Source of the DNA: Paraburkholderia acidicola
Lineage (GTDB): Bacteria > Pseudomonadota > Gammaproteobacteria > Burkholderiales > Burkholderiaceae
Length of the DNA: 64,000 bases
NCBI RefSeq assembly: GCF_002362315.1
Contig: NZ_MTZV01000003.1
Span: 1-64,000 of the forward strand
Reading direction: 5' to 3'
Shown: piece after piece, positions 18,589 through 26,211 of the stretch
Layout: every line of letters begins with the position of its first letter
How positions within the stretch are numbered: the stretch's first letter is position 1
Position numbers and translations under genes: made by a program
The notes under the pieces: generated by a model
The model's database searches: none
Seen by the model: only the letters and a program-made list of their open reading frames with translations
Told to the model about the DNA's origin: nothing

Positions 18589-19377
18589 TCAATCGCGATA
18601 GGAAGGGGCGATCCGGTCGACCTGCCGCAGCAACGCGTCCAGCACATCGCGGCCTGCGCCGTGACGCGGATCGAACTGCAGCGAATCTCGCGTGCACCGT
18701 GCCGCGACGTCGTCCGGAATGCGGAGGGCCGGCCCGAGCGCCGCAGTTGCAAGCTGGATTTCGCAGGCTCGGTTGAGCGTCCAGAGCCGTGCGAACGCCT
18801 GGGCAATCGTCGTGCCGAGCGCAAGCAGACCGTGATTGCGCAACACCAGCAGCGACTTGTCGCCGAGATCGGCAAGCAATCGCGGACCTTCGTCGGCGCG
18901 AATCGTAATGCCCTCGAAGTCGTGATACGCGACCATGCCGTCCAGTTGCGCCGAATAGAAGTTCGAGTTCTCGAGCCCCGCCTGCGAACATGCAACGGCA
19001 AGGCCGGCGGTCGTATGCGTGTGCATCACACAATGTGCGTCGGGCCGCGCACGATGAATTGCCGCGTGCACCACGAAGCCCGCCGGATTCACCGGATAAG
19101 CAGACTCGCCGATCACACGACCCTCCAGATCGATCTTGACCAGATTCGATGCGGTGACCTCGGTGTAGTGCAAGCCGAACGGATTGATCAGAAAGTGGGT
19201 CTGCGGGCCGGGCACACGCAGCGTGATGTGGTTGTAGATCAACTCGCTCCAGCCGAGCATCGCAAAGATGCGATAGGTGCCGGCCAGCTGAATGCGCAAT
19301 GCGCGCTCGGTTTGTGCTACGTCCGCGGTATCTGACAACGCGGCAGTCTCGGGATGAGGGGTGTCGACTGCTTGCAC
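18589..19377 (-). CDS. Class II aldolase/adducin family protein
   Basis: I choose the GTG at 19377 as start because AGGAG lies 6 nt upstream; this gives 262 residues. A longer frame begins at a TTG at 19407 and lacks this signal. The zinc-binding His cluster appears in CVMHTHTTAG and in LRNHGLLALG, as in fuculose-phosphate aldolase-like enzymes. The preceding part (WSELIYNHITLRVPG) is typical of the family, which also includes decarboxylases and adducin-like proteins. The substrate cannot be told. It is the first gene of a leftward pair with the ketopantoate reductase-like gene. Confidence 0.88.
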   Translation of the reverse strand: MQAVDTPHPETAALSDTADVAQTERALRIQLAGTYRIFAMLGWSELIYNHITLRVPGPQTHFLINPFGLHYTEVTASNLVKIDLEGRVIGESAYPVNPAGFVVHAAIHRARPDAHCVMHTHTTAGLAVACSQAGLENSNFYSAQLDGMVAYHDFEGITIRADEGPRLLADLGDKSLLVLRNHGLLALGTTIAQAFARLWTLNRACEIQLATAALGPALRIPDDVAARCTRDSLQFDPRHGAGRDVLDALLRQVDRIAPSYRD

Positions 19378-19918
19378 GGCGCTCTCCTGGTTCTTGATGG
19401 CGGGCAACGGATGGCCAGCCTCGCCATTCTACCCAATCGGCAGATCTAGTTGCGCGCGCAACGAGATTGGCGGGCCACCGGCACGGTCGGGCAAACACAT
19501 GATCACCGGGCAGCAACAGCAAACATCAGATCGATGCTGCAAAAAAAGAAAGCCCGCATAAGCGGGCTTGATGTGCGTCGAGGTGCGTTTTCGCTTCTCT
19601 CGAACGCCGGGTGCAGCAATCTGGGCGGAACGGCTTTACGCTTCTTTTCCTGATGCCCGTAGCCCTCGGAAGGCAATAGGAGATTGCATGGCAAGCAATT
19701 TCACAGCAACGGGTATAAATACGGACATCTTTTCATGTTGCATCGAAGCAACGGTAAAAATGCACAATACGTAGACAAAACGCCTTCGTACCGTGCTTCG
19801 AGCCGGCATCATCGGTAAAAACGGGAGATTTCCGTGCTATGCCGCATTGCTGGAATTTCGCATGCGATGACCGGATCCGCGGATGTTTCGAGGCACCGCA
19901 CCGGGATCGCAGACAAAC
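19378..19918. other. Intergenic region with an orphan terminator
   Basis: 540 nt without a recognisable protein gene. It contains an intrinsic terminator at 19541-19569 that follows no visible gene, and part of the region (19690-19850) is AT-richer. A leftward small RNA or a leader of the aldolase operon could account for the terminator. Confidence 0.4.
19541..19569 (-). terminator. Orphan Rho-independent terminator upstream of the class II aldolase gene
   Basis: An 8-bp stem aagcccgc (19550-19557) and gcgggctt (19562-19569) with loop ATAA is followed leftward by TCTTTTTTT. It ends leftward transcripts about 165 nt before the aldolase start, yet no leftward gene lies directly upstream: the nearest one, at 19996, has its own hairpin. 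Confidence 0.7.
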
Positions 19919-19954
19919 AATGGGCCCGCGCCTCCAGAGAAGCGCGGGCCCATT
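19919..19954 (-). terminator. Strong hairpin after the DUF4148 gene, probable terminator
   Basis: 13-bp perfect arms, aatgggcccgcgc (19919-19931) and gcgcgggcccatt (19942-19954). The leftward sequence after it (GTTTG) is only moderately T-rich. It lies about 40 nt past the DUF4148 stop. Confidence 0.6.
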
Positions 19955-19995
19955 GGTCAAAGGGCGCAGCGGGCAGCCGCGCCCTGCTACATCAT

Positions 19996-20259
19996 TTACT
20001 GACCAGCTTGCGAAGAACCGCTCGTCGACGAGCCGTAACCGCTCGCTTTTGCTGCATCCTCAGCGGCAACGCGCGCTTCGGCGGCCTGAATGTTGGCCGG
20101 ATAGTTCATCCAGTCGTTCGGGTTGTAACCGGCCTTCTCCAGGCGAGCGAGGTCCGCACGGACCTGGGCGCGCGTCAGCGGCTGATTGGACTGCGCGAAC
20201 GCAGCGAGGGGCACGGTGATCAGGACAGCGATGGCAATTGCTTCGAACAGAGACTTCAC
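19996..20259 (-). CDS. DUF4148 domain small exported protein
   Basis: The GTG at 20259 is preceded by GGAGG at 8 nt, giving 87 residues; the upstream in-frame part is not used. The N-terminus VKSLFEAIAIAVLITVPLAA is a signal peptide ending near AFA-QS. The mature part has the DUF4148 pattern LTRAQVRADLARLEKAGYNP, then a Gly/Ser/Gln-rich tail. Such proteins are abundant in Burkholderiaceae and of unknown function, probably periplasmic. A good promoter lies just upstream. Confidence 0.88.
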   Translation of the reverse strand: MKSLFEAIAIAVLITVPLAAFAQSNQPLTRAQVRADLARLEKAGYNPNDWMNYPANIQAAEARVAAEDAAKASGYGSSTSGSSQAGQ

Positions 20260-20324
20260 GGTTGATACCTCCGAAGATCGTTTTGTATGGCGTCGCACGC
20301 GTACTGGTACGAATCGATGGAAGC

Positions 20325-20353
20325 ATTCTACGGAAATACCCGTATAGGGTAAA
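20325..20353 (-). promoter_or_regulatory. Promoter of the DUF4148 gene
   Basis: Leftward strand: -35 TTTACC (20348-20353), 17-bp spacer, -10 TAGAAT (20325-20330). The expected start is near 20318, leaving a leader of about 60 nt before the GTG. Confidence 0.6.
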
Positions 20354-20461
20354 CACCTAAACCGGAAATCACTATTGCTTAAAATGATGTCAATCGAAGT
20401 CTGGATCGTTCAAAAAAAGCGCTGATTGACGCACACTGCCGGGCCTCCAGGCAACAGGGAT

Positions 20462-20504
20462 ATGTAATCTGCAGTTGACATATATGTGAACCATAGATTA
20501 CATT
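20462..20504 (+). promoter_or_regulatory. Promoter and symmetric operator of the toxin-antitoxin operon
   Basis: -35 TTGACA at 20475-20480 is followed after 18 bp by TACATT (20499-20504) or after 17 bp by TTACAT. A nested dyad covers both: outer arms atgtaatct (20462-20470) and agattacat (20495-20503), and an inner palindrome acatatatgt (20478-20487), all with the same centre at 20482.5. Such symmetry over a promoter fits autorepression by the toxin-antitoxin complex. The -10 lies only 6-8 nt before the toxin ATG, and no ribosome-binding site is seen, so the mRNA may be leaderless. Confidence 0.75.
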
Positions 20505-20510
20505 TTCCGC

Positions 20511-20810
20511 ATGTTGAATATCCGCACCACCGAGACGTTTGACGTCTGGTTCGACGGCCTGAAAGACCGGATTGCCAGGCGCCGCATTCAGGCCCGTATC
20601 GACAGATTGGCGTTGGGAAACCCCGGCGACACGAATTCCGCCGGCTCGCCGATTACAGAATTGCGGATCGACCACGGCCCCGGCTATCGCGTCTACTACG
20701 TACAGCGCGGCGCGGTCCTGGTGATTCTGCTGTGTGGCGGCGACAAATCGACGCAGACAGCAGATATCAAGGCAGCACACAGAATGCTGCCGAACCTCGA
20801 GTTGGAGTGA
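20511..20810 (+). CDS. RelE/ParE-superfamily toxin, HI1419 type
   Basis: 99 residues: MLNIRTTETFDVWFDGLKD, then RIQARIDRLALGNPGDTNSAG, ELRIDHGPGYRVYY and VLLCGGDKSTQTADI. This is the pattern of the addiction-module killer family named after HI1419, related to HigB and RelE, whose members typically cut mRNA at the ribosome. As usual for this subfamily the toxin gene precedes the antitoxin gene, here with only 2 nt between stop and start. The activity is inferred from the family. Confidence 0.9.
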   Translation: MLNIRTTETFDVWFDGLKDRIARRRIQARIDRLALGNPGDTNSAGSPITELRIDHGPGYRVYYVQRGAVLVILLCGGDKSTQTADIKAAHRMLPNLELE

Positions 20811-20812
20811 AC

Positions 20813-21112
20813 ATGGAAAAGATCAAAACGCGGCCGTGGGATTCGGCCGAACACCTGAAGACCGAAAAGGACATGGCCGAATACTTCGAGGCCTGTCTTC
20901 TGGAAGGCGGCGACGACCCTGCATACCTCGCACATGCACTCGGCGTGATCGCGCGTGCGCGTGGCATGGCGCAACTGGCGCGCGATACGGGGATTTCGCG
21001 CGAAGGGCTGTACAAAGCCTTGTCGGAAAACGGGAATCCGAGCTTCGCGACGATCATCAAGGTAATCCGCGCGCTCGGCCTCGAGCTGCACGCGACACCG
21101 GCACACACTTAA
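20813..21112 (+). CDS. Antitoxin of the HI1420 type, helix-turn-helix protein
   Basis: 99 residues from the ATG at 20813, preceded by GGAG inside the end of the toxin gene. The C-terminal half is a Cro/CI-like helix-turn-helix (GMAQLARDTGISREGLYKAL, then NPSFATIIKVIRALGLEL), characteristic of the HI1420 addiction-module antidote family. It should neutralise the upstream toxin and repress the operon through the dyad at 20462-20503. The pair lies about 150 bp from tRNA-Leu, a common landing site for mobile DNA. Confidence 0.92.
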   Translation: MEKIKTRPWDSAEHLKTEKDMAEYFEACLLEGGDDPAYLAHALGVIARARGMAQLARDTGISREGLYKALSENGNPSFATIIKVIRALGLELHATPAHT

Positions 21113-21163
21113 AGCCGCTGCTCTTATACCACCGGCTGGTCGCCGGGAAGCCCACCAGAAATG

Positions 21164-21194
21164 GTGGCAAATTCCGTGGCAAAAATAGTGGAAA
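21164..21194. repeat. Three short tandem repeats with a 12-bp period beside tRNA-Leu
   Basis: gtggcaaa at 21164, gtggcaaa at 21176 and gtggaaa at 21188 repeat every 12 bp exactly. They lie between the antitoxin gene and the 3' end of tRNA-Leu. Closely spaced short direct repeats next to a tRNA resemble integrase arm sites, but no integrase gene is present. Confidence 0.55.
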
Positions 21195-21239
21195 GCCGTC
21201 GTATTTCATAGTGATTTTCGACAGCCGGAAACATATCAA

Positions 21240-21264
21240 CCATTAATTCATAAGGAATTAATGG
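21240..21264. repeat. Inverted repeat overlapping the 3' end of tRNA-Leu
   Basis: Perfect 10-bp arms ccattaattc (21240-21249) and gaattaatgg (21255-21264) with a 5-nt spacer. The right arm contains the encoded CCA of tRNA-Leu (21262-21264). It could be a processing or termination structure, or part of an attachment site. Confidence 0.6.
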
Positions 21265-21348
21265 TGCGAGGAGGGGGACTCGAACCCCCACACTCTTGCG
21301 AGCGTCAGGACCTAAACCTGGTGCGTCTACCAATTTCGCCATCCTCGC
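21262..21348 (-). tRNA. tRNA-Leu (anticodon TAG), CCA encoded
   Basis: 87 nt leftward. The acceptor stem GCGAGGA pairs with TCCTCGC, a long variable arm (CGCTCGCAAGAGTG) marks a class II tRNA, the anticodon loop TTTAGGT contains TAG, and the T arm has GTTCGAGTCC. CCA is encoded. The leucine identity follows from the anticodon and the long variable arm. Confidence 0.95.
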
Positions 21349-21609
21349 AGCCGGGCGATACGCGCAACGTTCCGATCACGCACCACCCGATGTCTGCCTC
21401 GCCAGCGGCTGCGCACTCTTGTAGAAGCGGCACCCGAAAGCGTAAGCGCGAGATTCTAACTGATCGTCATCCGCTTGTCTGCATGTGCCCATGCGACGCG
21501 GTGCTACAATTTCGCGCTCGCTGAGGCCGCCATGCCAAAGTAGCCCAAGCCTGGCAACCGATAGACCACACGCCTCGCGTCCCGTCCGCTTCCCCACACG
21601 CCCCATCAA

Positions 21610-22434
21610 GTGAATTTCGACGACTATTGCCAGCAAAAGGCGGCCCCGCCCGGATCGAGCACCTACTACGCGCTCCGTCGAGCCCCCGCCGCACGCCAGC
21701 CCCTGTTGACTGCCCTCTTCGCGTTGCGTCGAGAGTTCGAGGAGACGGTCAAAGAGACCAGCGACCCGACCATCGGTCGCACGCGGCTCGCCTGGTGGCA
21801 AAAGGAACTGGCCTCGCTGGCTGCAGGTGCGCCGTCGCATCCGGTGTCGAAAGCGCTGGCGGCGCATCTCGGCGATGCTTCCGCAGAAGCGCCCGCGCTC
21901 GAGGCGCTGCTCGCCGGCTTCGAAATGGACCTGGACCAGGCCCGCTATCTCGACTATCCGAACCTGCGGCGGTATTTAGAAAGCGTCGGCGGCACGTTTG
22001 CGTCGATGGTTGCGCGCGCGGGCGCCGTCGATCCTGCCCAGGCATCGACGTGGGCCGCGCCGCTCGGCAACGCGCTGATGCTCGCGCAGATCGTCGCCGA
22101 GCTGGGCGACGATGCCCGGCACGGTCGCATCTATATTCCAATCGACGAGATGCAGCGCTTCAACGTGACCGCCGCCGATCTGATCAACCGGCGCTACAGC
22201 GATGCGTTCACGGAGCTGATGCGCTTTCAGACCGACCGCGCACGCAACGCGTTACGCGAGGCGTTCGCCAACCTTCCCGCTCAGGAGCACCGCACGCAGC
22301 GGACGTTGCGCGCACTCGTCGCGCTGGCGCTAGCGTTGCTCGACGAGATCGAACGCGACGGTTATCAGGTGCTGCATCAGCGCATCGCACTCACGCCGAT
22401 CCGCAAGCTGTGGATTGCGTGGCGTGCTGCATAG
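21610..22434 (+). CDS. Squalene/phytoene synthase-fold protein lacking the catalytic aspartates (NDUFAF6-like)
   Basis: 274 residues from a GTG start (MNFDDYCQQKAAPPGSSTYY). The fold is recognisable from SDPTIGRTRLAWWQKEL, YLESVGGTF and DDARHGRIYIPIDEM. True squalene/phytoene synthases carry two aspartate-rich motifs that bind magnesium and diphosphate. Here the first reads EETVKE instead of DDxxDE, and in the second the usual RDxGED reads AELGDD. Loss of the first motif suggests that it is not a prenyl-coupling enzyme. The segment SDPTIGRTRLAWWQK resembles SEKTIGLMRMQFWKK of the human complex I assembly factor NDUFAF6 (from memory). It stands alone, without hopanoid or carotenoid genes nearby. 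Confidence 0.8.
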   Translation: MNFDDYCQQKAAPPGSSTYYALRRAPAARQPLLTALFALRREFEETVKETSDPTIGRTRLAWWQKELASLAAGAPSHPVSKALAAHLGDASAEAPALEALLAGFEMDLDQARYLDYPNLRRYLESVGGTFASMVARAGAVDPAQASTWAAPLGNALMLAQIVAELGDDARHGRIYIPIDEMQRFNVTAADLINRRYSDAFTELMRFQTDRARNALREAFANLPAQEHRTQRTLRALVALALALLDEIERDGYQVLHQRIALTPIRKLWIAWRAA

Positions 22435-22481
22435 CGATTACACATCGCACCTTCGACTCGTCAGCAGCTAGCAGCCCATCA

Positions 22482-23738
22482 TCACACCCGAAGCAGCGGC
22501 AAGGTTTCAAACCGCTGCTGAAGAATCGACGTCGCGTCGAGCCCCCACCACGGCCCTAGCACCGTCGCGTACAGCTGCTGGAAATCGACGCCGACCGGCA
22601 GGTTGCCGTTGCCATCGAGCCGCGCCAACACCGGCGGCACGCCATACAAACCGCCCCGCACCCGTCCGCCCGTCACGAAATGCGGCGCGACCGTACCGTG
22701 ATCGGTGCCGTTGCTCTGGTTCTCGCGGGGTCGCCGGCCGAACTCGGCGTAGGTCATGACGAGCGTGTTGTTCCATCGGCCTAGCTCGGTGAGCGCGTCT
22801 TTCATTGCAACGAGACCGTCGGCGAGTTGCTTCAGCAACGCCGCCTGCTGACCGGGCTGATTCTGGTGGGTATCAAAACCGTTCAACGTCAGGCGAATCA
22901 CTGCGACACCCTGCCCCGCCACCGGCGCGCCCTGCGGCGTGCCGCTTGCCGCGAGCACCTGCATCGCCGTCTTCACCGAGGTCCCGAACGCGCCGTTCGG
23001 AAAGTGCGTCGTGAGCGTGTATTGGCCGGCACGCGGCCGCAGACGATCGGCGGCTTTCACGATGTCGTTCTCCACATCGAGGATATGAGCCAGCTCAGGG
23101 TTGCGTTCGTGCAGCGACACCGGCGTCACGAGCCGCGACGCGCGCACGAACTGCGCGGGGTTCACCAATGCGATGGCCTGCGCACCGTTCGCGAGCGGCC
23201 CCATCTCCGCACTGCCAATCACCACAGCATCGGCGACAAACCCCGCAGGCACCGGACGCTGCGCAAACGCACGCGTGAGCCATCCTTCGCGCAGATACTG
23301 ATCGGAGCGCGACGCGGTGTCCCATATCTCGATCGAACGGAAATGCGACAGGTTCGGTTGCGTATAGCTGACGCCTTGCACGATCGCCAGCTGGTGGTTT
23401 TGCCAGAGCGGCATCAGCGGCTGTAGCGCGGGATGTAGCGCGGTGCGTTCATCGAGCTGGATCAGTTGTTCGCGCTTCACGCCGATGTTCTTGCGCAGCG
23501 CGTAATACGTCGGGTCCGCGTAAGGCACAACCGTATTCAGGCCATCGTTGCCGCCCTTCAGTTCGACGAGGATCAGCAGGTTCGCGTAGCCATGCGCTGC
23601 TGCAGATGCCGATGCCGATGCCGACACCGATGCGCCATCGAAAGCACCGGACGCCGGCCCCTGTGCTGCGAATACGCGCGGCAACCAGAGCGACGTGCCA
23701 GCGGCTGCGGTCATCGAGAGAAAGTTGCGTCGTTTCAT
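22482..23738 (-). CDS. DUF1501 family protein, probably Tat-exported
   Basis: Start at 23738 (MKRRNFLSMTAAAG), with GAGG 6 nt upstream, gives 418 residues. The N-terminus has a twin-arginine motif (KRRNFLS) and a hydrophobic stretch. DUF1501 hallmarks are ELKGGNDGLNTV, GFDTHQNQ and MTYAEFGRRPREN with GTDHG; the family is placed near the sulfatase/alkaline phosphatase fold. An Ala/Ser repeat (SVSASASASAAA) follows the signal. It is 26 nt downstream of the DUF1800 gene; the two families commonly occur as a pair with unknown function. Confidence 0.9.
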   Translation of the reverse strand: MKRRNFLSMTAAAGTSLWLPRVFAAQGPASGAFDGASVSASASASAAAHGYANLLILVELKGGNDGLNTVVPYADPTYYALRKNIGVKREQLIQLDERTALHPALQPLMPLWQNHQLAIVQGVSYTQPNLSHFRSIEIWDTASRSDQYLREGWLTRAFAQRPVPAGFVADAVVIGSAEMGPLANGAQAIALVNPAQFVRASRLVTPVSLHERNPELAHILDVENDIVKAADRLRPRAGQYTLTTHFPNGAFGTSVKTAMQVLAASGTPQGAPVAGQGVAVIRLTLNGFDTHQNQPGQQAALLKQLADGLVAMKDALTELGRWNNTLVMTYAEFGRRPRENQSNGTDHGTVAPHFVTGGRVRGGLYGVPPVLARLDGNGNLPVGVDFQQLYATVLGPWWGLDATSILQQRFETLPLLRV

Positions 23739-23764
23739 GCTGCACCTCATCCGTAAGCGTCGTT

Positions 23765-25348
23765 CTACTTCAACTGATACGCCGGGTCCATCAGCAGCGC
23801 CTCGAGATACGCGCTCGCCGTCGAATCGGTTTCGATCGCATCGACCGGTGCTATTGGCAGTACTGCGTGCTGCAGTTGCAGCTCAGTCGACAGGCCTGCC
23901 TTCGCAGCCGGCACAGTGTTGTAGCGTGCGAGCCAGCCGTCGATATCGAAGCGTACGCCCCCCTCGCCGGTGCGCGCAGCTACACGCTGAAGCGGCGCGC
24001 TCGCCTGCATGCCAGCACTTGCGCCTTTGGCGCCCGGATGCGGTCGCGCGGCTTCGGTCGCGCGAAACAACTGCTCGACGAACTGTTTGCGCGCGAGCAG
24101 CGTCGTGCTGTTGATCCACGTTTCGCCGCCGGGCCACCCTTTGACGTTCGGCGGATAGAACAGGTTCTCGCCGAAATTACGGATCGCGCCGGCGAACGGC
24201 ATCGTCGTGTCGTAGCCGATATCGAATGCACGCAACGTGCCGACGACAAACTCAGCCGGCGATTTCACGAGCACGCCGCGATCGCTGTCGTCCCAGAACG
24301 CGTCGGATAGAAAGAGTCCGCGCAGCGCCACCTTGATGTCGTAATGACTCGCGCGAAAACGTTCGGCGATCGGTGCGATGACGGTGGGGTTCGGTGTATC
24401 GGAGACGAACTCGCGCCACAGTTTCGTCGTGACGAAGATCGCGGTCTCAGGGCGCGCAAGCAGAATGTCGAGCGTCTGATCGCCGTCGAACGGACCGCTC
24501 TGCCCGAGCACGGTCTTGATGCCATCGTCGTGCACGGCAGCGCGCCACACGTATGCCTGCGTATCGGGATCGAGTGTCCAGCCGGTATAGGCACGCGCCG
24601 CTTCCGATACGTCCTGCTGCGAGTAATGCCCTTCGCCGAGCGTGAACAGCTCCATCACTTCGCGGGCGAAATTCTCGTTGGGCTTGCCCTTGCGGCTGCC
24701 GGCTCCGTCGAGATACAGCAGCATCGCCGGATCTTTGGCAACGCCATGCAGCATGTCGCCGAAATTGCCGAGCGCGTCTTGTCGCAGCAATATGTTTTGT
24801 CGAGCCATCATCTGCGGATAGCCGACCTTGTCCTGTCCCGACGTGAAGTGGTTGTGCCAGAAGAGCGTCATGCGCTCGGTCAGCGGCGACGGTGTCGCCA
24901 CCATTTCGCGCACCCACCATGCGCGTAACTCGTCGTAACGCTGGCTACGCATGCGCTGCTCGTCGCGTCGCTGGTCGGGTGTCCATGCATTGCGCTCGGC
25001 GCGTGTCGGAATCGGCTCGGCGACCCATACGGGCAGCGGGGTCACAGCGTCGGTGCGGGTCGACGCGAGCACACGGTCAACCGCCTGCTCACGTGTCAGC
25101 CCGACGTACTGCACGACCTCCGTGCTATCGGGCGCAAAGCCCACGCGTGTCAGAAAAAAGCGTGCATCGTTTGCATCGAGGAGCGCTTCGTCTTCGGTGG
25201 AAGCCTTTGCCCTTGCGCTCGCGCTTGCCCGATGTTTCGGCCGCACCGGATGAAGCGCGTCCTGCTGCGCAGCGAGCACCGCGACGCTCGAGATCGCGAC
25301 GAGCACACCTGCCGAAAGATATCGAGCGAGCCTGGGAAACGGGTTCAT
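23765..25348 (-). CDS. DUF1800 family exported protein
   Basis: With the start at 25348 (MNPFPRLARYLSAGVLVAIS) the product is 527 residues with an N-terminal signal or membrane segment. DUF1800 features are DANDARFFLTRVGFAP near the start of the mature part, WHNHFTSGQDKVG, then NENFAREVMELFTLGEGHYS and EAARAYTGWTLD, and a C-terminal NVKGWPGGETWINSTTLLAR. The biochemical role is unknown. It is the upstream partner of the DUF1501 gene, as in many bacteria, and the pair probably acts in the periplasm. Confidence 0.9.
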   Translation of the reverse strand: MNPFPRLARYLSAGVLVAISSVAVLAAQQDALHPVRPKHRASASARAKASTEDEALLDANDARFFLTRVGFAPDSTEVVQYVGLTREQAVDRVLASTRTDAVTPLPVWVAEPIPTRAERNAWTPDQRRDEQRMRSQRYDELRAWWVREMVATPSPLTERMTLFWHNHFTSGQDKVGYPQMMARQNILLRQDALGNFGDMLHGVAKDPAMLLYLDGAGSRKGKPNENFAREVMELFTLGEGHYSQQDVSEAARAYTGWTLDPDTQAYVWRAAVHDDGIKTVLGQSGPFDGDQTLDILLARPETAIFVTTKLWREFVSDTPNPTVIAPIAERFRASHYDIKVALRGLFLSDAFWDDSDRGVLVKSPAEFVVGTLRAFDIGYDTTMPFAGAIRNFGENLFYPPNVKGWPGGETWINSTTLLARKQFVEQLFRATEAARPHPGAKGASAGMQASAPLQRVAARTGEGGVRFDIDGWLARYNTVPAAKAGLSTELQLQHAVLPIAPVDAIETDSTASAYLEALLMDPAYQLK

Positions 25349-25525
25349 CGTCCGGGTTCCATCCACGTTGTCGGGCACCGCGAGCCTGAGACGATAGCGC
25401 AGGCATCTCCTGCGATTCAACGAGGCGTCGAGTGCACGCGTTGACGGATGAATTGCAACCGAAACTTTCACGAGGCAGCGACACGTCGACGTGCCAAAGC
25501 GCTGAGCGCACACCAGCAAAAAAAC

Positions 25526-25846
25526 CTAGCGTTTGTACAACTCACGCACGGCGTCTTCAATATGCTGACGCAACAGTCGTCTTTCTTCGGGCGTCATATG
25601 GCCGTCGCGGCGACGCTGGTCGAGATCGGGGGGAACGGCGGGACGCATCGGCTCTTCGGGCACGGCACGCTCGGGATTGCGCGGCTGCTTCAGCGATTTG
25701 AAGCGCGGCGGCTTGTGTGAGTTGGCGGGGTTATCGGCAGAAGGCTGGGCGCAGGCGGGTTGCGGGCCAAGGGTGCCTGCGAGCGTACCGGCCACAGCCA
25801 GCGCGATCATGCTTAGCCGGACGTTCGGCCAAACCCCTCCCTTCAT
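25526..25846 (-). CDS. Small secreted protein of unknown function
   Basis: Start at 25846 (MKGGVWPNVRLSMIALAVAG), with AAGGGA 5 nt upstream, gives 106 residues. A signal peptide probably ends near ACA-QPS. The mature part is Pro- and Arg-rich and ends in MTPEERRLLRQHIEDAVREL, a charged helix also seen in small Burkholderia secreted proteins. I cannot name the family. It lies upstream of the DUF1800 gene in the same direction with about 180 nt between. Confidence 0.7.
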   Translation of the reverse strand: MKGGVWPNVRLSMIALAVAGTLAGTLGPQPACAQPSADNPANSHKPPRFKSLKQPRNPERAVPEEPMRPAVPPDLDQRRRDGHMTPEERRLLRQHIEDAVRELYKR

Positions 25847-25977
25847 CTTGTTCCCTTCGTCGCGCGGCAACCGGCTACCTCAAATGCGTATGCAGACCCC
25901 GCTGCAAAGCCGGGTGCGAGAGTTTTAACCGGCTGAAGTATCCACCGAACTACCGCATTCAGTAAAGGAGTCTACGC

Positions 25978-26211
25978 GTGACCGCTTTACGCCGTGCCAC
26001 CATGCGGGTAAATTTTGTAACTGACTGTAACCCCCCAATTGCTGCAATCGCGCACCCCTTTCTAATCGCGCTAAGATGCCGACCATGGAAACCAAAAACC
26101 CTTCGAAAATCCTCGTCGTCGATGACGATCCGCGTCTGCGCGACCTGCTGCGCCGCTACCTCGGAGAACAGGGCTTCAACGTCTACGTCGCCGAAAACGC
26201 TCCGTCAATGA
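25978..26211 (+). CDS. Possible upstream open reading frame overlapping the start of ompR
   Basis: A GTG at 25978 has an excellent ribosome-binding site, AAGGAG at 7 nt. The frame runs 77 codons and ends at 26211, inside ompR and out of frame with it. The protein does not look natural beyond about 30 residues (it then mirrors ompR codons in another frame). If translated, it might tune ompR expression; it may equally be chance. Confidence 0.2.
   Translation: MTALRRATMRVNFVTDCNPPIAAIAHPFLIALRCRPWKPKTLRKSSSSMTIRVCATCCAATSENRASTSTSPKTLRQ
26016..26031 (+). promoter_or_regulatory. OmpR-like tandem site upstream of ompR
   Basis: TGTAAC occurs at 26016-26021 and 26026-26031, a period of exactly 10 bp. 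OmpR binds as a tandem dimer to direct repeats one helical turn apart, and TGTAAC is part of known OmpR sites. The position, 45-60 bp upstream of the ompR start, suggests autoregulation. Confidence 0.5.

Noticed and set aside
20732..20812. Upstream in-frame extension of the antitoxin
   Set aside because: It overlaps the toxin gene, and the ATG at 20813 has GGAG upstream and gives the family length.
21124..21342. A leftward 72-codon frame beginning MAKLVDAPGLG
   Set aside because: It is translation of the tRNA-Leu gene; this peptide is a well-known annotation artefact.
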